Shown here: positions 59,822 to 64,000 of the stretch, in pieces
Numbering within the stretch: position 1 is the first letter of the stretch
Layout of the letters: every line of letters begins with the position of its first letter
Assembly: GCA_020226215.1 (NCBI GenBank)
Contig: CM035233.1
Span: 34,556,027 to 34,620,026 of the forward strand
Length of the DNA: 64,000 nucleotides
Direction of reading: 5' to 3'
Source of the DNA: Sindora glabra
Lineage: Eukaryota > Streptophyta > Magnoliopsida > Fabales > Fabaceae
The notes under the pieces: generated by a model
Databases searched by the model: none
What the model was told of the DNA's origin: nothing
What the model saw: the letters and a program-made list of their open reading frames with translations, nothing else
Program-made: the position numbers and the translations under genes

Positions 59822-62800
59822 GATTTTAATTTTAGGTGTGAACTTTGACATCCTAGTATTTTTATTAGATCACATATGTCCCAATAATCCAATGGTTAAA
59901 ATTCGCTTAATATAATAAAAAAAATGAGTCCTACATAAAACAACTTATCTCTATTAATTTTCTTTTTAACCATTGAACTTCTGTGTTTTAAAATCGTTAC
60001 CCAAAATTAATTTACAATTATAAAAATTAATATTAATTTTATCTAATAAAAATAAAATTAATTGTAATAAAAATTATATTTTCTAATTAATATATAAAAA
60101 TAAAACATTTTTGTATCATGATATCAATTTATAGTATTTGATATAAAAAAATGTATATTTATTCAAATATGTAAAATAAATTTGCATTCATAAATGACAC
60201 GAATAAAAAAAATGTTAAGTTTAAATAATAAAAATTAAAAATAAAAAACAATGAAATTGAGCTGTTTTGTTCTGAAGGTTATTGCTCATATCTTATAAGG
60301 CTTGAAAAGTAGTACTCTGTATCATATAGTTGAATAAATATAATATGTAATTGCATATTAAGATGAGGAGTTGTAGTCATAATTTTTTTTAAAAAAAAAT
60401 CGGTACATTTATAATGGGTAGATTTGAAGAAGTCCAACATGCTATTTAAATCCTTCACCATTTATTTGCTAATTATATGTTTAAATTATCAAAAACTGTA
60501 TAGTAACATTATTATATAATTGTTTTGCACGAATTTGTTTGAAAAAATATATATTTTTGTTAAGTTGTTTTGCTCTAAAATGTATAATAACATTAATTAC
60601 ACAACTTATTTTAGATAACTTTAAATGTAGAAGTTGTGATTTATGTGTAGCATTATTGAAAGAAACCTAGACAATCATCACAGAAAGAGATGTATATTTA
60701 ATTATTGATTCACAAAAAATTAAGTCATGCATATGCTAATTTTATTTTTTTAAAAAAATAAGTAAATAATGAAAATTTTAATATAAAAAAGTCAAAATTG
60801 AATTTTTTAAGTAAATTATTATTTTGTAGATTCTTTTGAAATCTCAACACAAAATTGTTTCTCCAAATGAAGAATAATAAAAGTTGTGTCACTTTTACTT
60901 CCACCTTTCATCAAATTCAGTGGGGGGCGGGGTAGCATTCACTCACTAAGTGTTATTAAATTTTGCTTCATATGATCATAACATTATATATTTTAGTCAA
61001 TAGAATTACTTTATTCAAATGTTTCTTAAATTGAAAAAAAAAAAAGGGTTTTGAAAAATTGAGTTTATGGATAGAGGTGATACAAACTGAAAATTAGATC
61101 ATAGATAATTTTTTTAAATAGATAATTTTATTTTTGAGAAAAGATAGTTTCAATTTTTATTTTCAATATATATACAATATAATAAAAAAAATATATAACA
61201 TTTAATTAAAATTAATTTTGTGAAGAAATTTTAATGGCAATCAAAATTGTTCTTCATGTAGAAGTTTTTCAATGATAGATATAAAATCTAGATAAAAAGA
61301 ATAATATTTGTATAATTTAAATATAAAATATAAATACAAATTCTTTATTTATTCAAGCAAATTATGTTAGAAGATTAATGAAATTTACATGCAGTTCATG
61401 TTTATAATAATCATAAAATAATATTTATAGTATTAACTTATTTATTATCTCATAAATGGTTAAATTTTCGCCTGGGGCATAGGCATCCGATTATCTTTTG
61501 TCTATTATAAACTATATAGTTAGTATACTTTTAAATTATTCTGTGACTGTTATAAACTTGAACTGCATGTATATTTCATTAATCTTCTAACAAAATTTAA
61601 ACGAATTAGAAAATAATTTATATTTATACTATATATTTAAATCATATGAATATTATTCTCGTTATTTATATTTTATATTTATTATTAAAAAACTTTTACA
61701 TGAAGAAAATTTTGATTTCCATTAAAATTTCTGCACAAAATCAATTTTAATTAAATGTTATATATTTTTTCTATTTTATTTTATATATAAATATATTAAA
61801 AATAAAAATTGAAATTATATTTTCTCAAAAGTAAAATTATCTAGTTTAAAAAAATATTTATAATTTGATTCTGAGTTTGTATCATCTCCATCCATAAACT
61901 CAATATTTCAAAACCTTTTTCTAATTTAAGAAATATTTCAAGAAAATAATTTTATTGACTAAAATATATAATATTATGGTGATATGAAACAAAATTTAGT
62001 ATCACTCAGTGAGTGAATGCTATTCCCCCCTTCAATCTGAATGGAAGGTTCGTAAAAGTGATCAAGTTTTTATTCCTCTTGATTTGGAGAAATAATTTTG
62101 TATTGAGGTTTCAAAGGAATTTACAAAATAATAATTTACTTACAAAAGAATTTAATTTTGAAATTTTTATATTAAATAATTCATTTTTTTACCTATTTTT
62201 TAAAAAATAAAGTAGCGTATATATGAGTTAATTTTCTGTGAATCAATAATTAGATATATACATCCCTAACTCTTTTTTAATGGTGTATAACAAATGTTAG
62301 TTTACATTTTAGAGCGAATCAACTTAACAAAAATATATATTTGTTTAAACAAATTCATACAAAACAATTATGTAACAAATGTTATTATACAATTATTTAT
62401 AAATTAAGCCGCTAATTAGTAAAGAAGTAGTGAAAGAATTAAATAATATGCTAGAACCTCTTCAAATCTACCCATATAAATGTACAAACTTTTTTTTTAG
62501 AGAAAATTACTCTGACCTTCCCTGAAATATTGAAAACTTACATAGACCTCCCCTCTATTTTCAAAATCTACACAAATCTCACTTCTGTTTTCAAAATAAA
62601 TAAATAAAAATACACAGACCTCTCTCAAAGTTTTGGAAACTTACACAAACCTCCCCTCCAGTGTTTGTGTAAGTTTTGAAAATAGAAGGGAGGTCTGTGT
62701 AAGTTTTCAATACTATAGGGGAGGTTAGAGTAATTTTTTATTCTTTTTTATCTTATGAATACAAGCCGTCATCCTAATATACAATTACATATTATATTTA

Positions 62801-62930
62801 TAGAGATAAATTAATTTATGTCAAACCTGTTTCTTTTATTATATTAAATTAATCTTAATCATTGGATTATTAGGGCAAATGTACCTCATAAAAATATTAG
62901 GGCGTAGAAGTATGCACCTTAATTTTAATA
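59822..62930. repeat. 3.1-kb imperfect long inverted repeat (foldback)
   Basis: The left arm, about 59822-61408, is inversely repeated at about 61549-62930, with a spacer of roughly 140 bp. Outer match: ATTTTAATTTTAGGTG on the left against CACCTTAATTTTAATA on the right. Inner match: CATGCAGTTCATGTTTATAA on the left against TTATAAACTTGAACTGCATG on the right. In between, CCCAATAATCC, GGTAGATTTGAAG, TTGATTCACA, TTGAGTTTATGGAT and AGAAGATTAATG all have inverted partners in the proper order. The arms differ by many substitutions and indels, so the structure is old. No coding sequence is recognisable. It may be a foldback or long-TIR DNA element. Confidence 0.85.
62502..62737. mobile_element. Small foldback/MITE-like element nested in the right arm
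   Basis: The arms 62502-62567 and 62673-62737 are inverted copies, starting AAAATTACTCTGACC and ending GGTTAGAGTAATTTT. Inside are several copies of the word ACAGACCTCCCCT or its complement, each linked to AAAACTTACAC. The left arm of the host inverted repeat (60360-60420) has no counterpart, so the element inserted after the long inverted repeat formed. Confidence 0.8.
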
Positions 62931-63688
62931 CATACGCGGTAAAATTTTGTTTTCAAAACTTACTTTGTGAATTTTGCTTCTATGCTCTATGGGTATTATA
63001 TAAATTTTTGTCCTGTGAAGTAAGATATGAAATAAATTTTTAATTTTTTACAAATTTAGAATGAGACAACATTATCTTGCATTATTTGATGGAATTTTAT
63101 ATTTATAAAATTATCTTTTTATATTTATAATTTGATAATACGCTTATATATAGTATATTTAATTAATTCTATTAATAATTTAATTATTAGAAACATGTTA
63201 AAAGATTAAAAAAATTATTCTTTCATTTTTTAATTTAGTTATTATATTCGACGTTAAGAAAAGTGTAAAAAACCCTGCACAATAATTAGAGTCAACTGCA
63301 TTAAAGTAAAAATGAAGTTCTAAGTTATTGAAATTTGTCAATTATGGATTTAATCAAAGAAAGAACTAAATAAATGATTAATGCTTCTACAAAACATAAT
63401 AACTGTGAATTTAACTTCTATTTATAACAAATTTATTATGTATCTTTTTTTTTTTAAATTTGTGATTGCTTGAATAAACTATGTGTGCTTTTAAACATAT
63501 GATATATATATTCTAATGATTATGCGTAAATTAGGGGTATTTTCAATTCTTTTCAATTTTTATTTATTTTTTTGGGTTTTTTCTACGAGACACCAGGTTA
63601 CTACAAATTCGAAGATGGGACGCCAAATTAATGCTGGGAGATGGCATAGAGGGCAGAATTGCTAGAAATGGGATAAGACTAGTTTGGA
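62931..63688. other. AT-rich intergenic DNA, no gene recognised
   Basis: No gene, RNA or element end was recognised. Confidence 0.5.
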
Positions 63689-63785
63689 TCAGTGTTTTAA
63701 AATCCAACCCGACCATTAATTTAATAAGACGAGTGAGTTAAGGTCGAATTGATTCAATCGGTCGAACTGGATGGTCAAATCAATT
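63689..63785. repeat. Fragment of a dispersed plant repeat (CAGTGTTTTAAAA type)
   Basis: The sequence CAGTGTTTTAAAATCCAACC, followed by GACC and TTGATTCAATCGGTCGAAC, resembles a degraded dispersed repeat common in eudicots, which starts with GTTTTAAAACCCG and contains GGTTCAACCGGTC words. The class is uncertain and only one end is seen. The remainder to 64000 is AT-rich without a gene. Confidence 0.35.
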
Positions 63786-64000
63786 ATTATATTTTTATAC
63801 ATTACAAACTATATATAATATATATGTATATAGTATATTGCTACATTTTTAGAATACAACAAATAAACATTAATTTTATTACAATATCAATAATCATCCA
63901 ACACCATTTTAATCAAATAAAAGGCAAATGATAAATATTTTGTCCCTAGTTTACATTACATTCCCAAGTCATAATTTTGTTAACTTAATAATAACTAAAA

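Overview
This is an AT-rich window of nuclear DNA from a flowering plant, probably a eudicot. The evidence is decayed Ty1/copia and CACTA transposons, a nuclear insertion of chloroplast DNA, a plant-specific malectin-type receptor kinase and a RALF peptide gene. Genes are sparse. Only one protein-coding gene looks intact: a RALF-like peptide on the minus strand at 57647-57988. Everything else recognisable is transposon, organelle-derived or pseudogene.

Layout. (1) 1-38743 is dominated by one sequence present twice. 1535-20068 matches 20169-38743 in the same orientation, and the two copies are separated by exactly 100 N (20069-20168). The left contig stops at the base matching 38743 and the right contig starts at the base matching 1535. 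This is what an unmerged contig overlap, or retained haplotig, looks like, so the duplication should be treated as a probable assembly artefact. Each copy holds a minus-strand solo copia LTR, a related LTR with a reversed gag fragment inside it, and a plus-strand solo LTR with a GATAG target duplication. It also holds a rearranged chloroplast insertion (trnN-GUU, trnR-ACG, rrn5, rrn4.5, the 3' part of rrn23 and a piece of ycf2) and long stretches without genes. (2) 38670-39190 is a scrambled run of short direct and inverted modules, exactly where the left contig broke. (3) 40233-49401 is a dead CACTA (En/Spm) transposon. It has subterminal GCGACGA-type repeats, a broken TNP2-type transposase, a second broken Transposase_24-like gene, and two foldbacks in its leader, one with perfect 64-bp arms. 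(4) 50240-53915 holds a kinase fragment followed by a nearly full-length CrRLK1L (FERONIA-like) receptor kinase pseudogene with a clean predicted intron. (5) The RALF-like gene lies 3.7 kb downstream. RALF peptides are known ligands of CrRLK1L receptors, so ligand-type and receptor-type genes are close neighbours here, although this receptor copy is broken. (6) 58431-62930 contains an AT-rich MITE-like element and a 3.1-kb imperfect inverted repeat, with a small foldback element nested in its right arm. The rest is AT-rich and unassigned.

The strongest themes are genome assembly (duplicated overlap, phase switch, repeat tangle) and methylation-type decay. The chloroplast insertion has changed almost only by C-to-T and G-to-A transitions, and one open frame of the CACTA element has nine premature stops that are all TAG, most likely former CAG codons.
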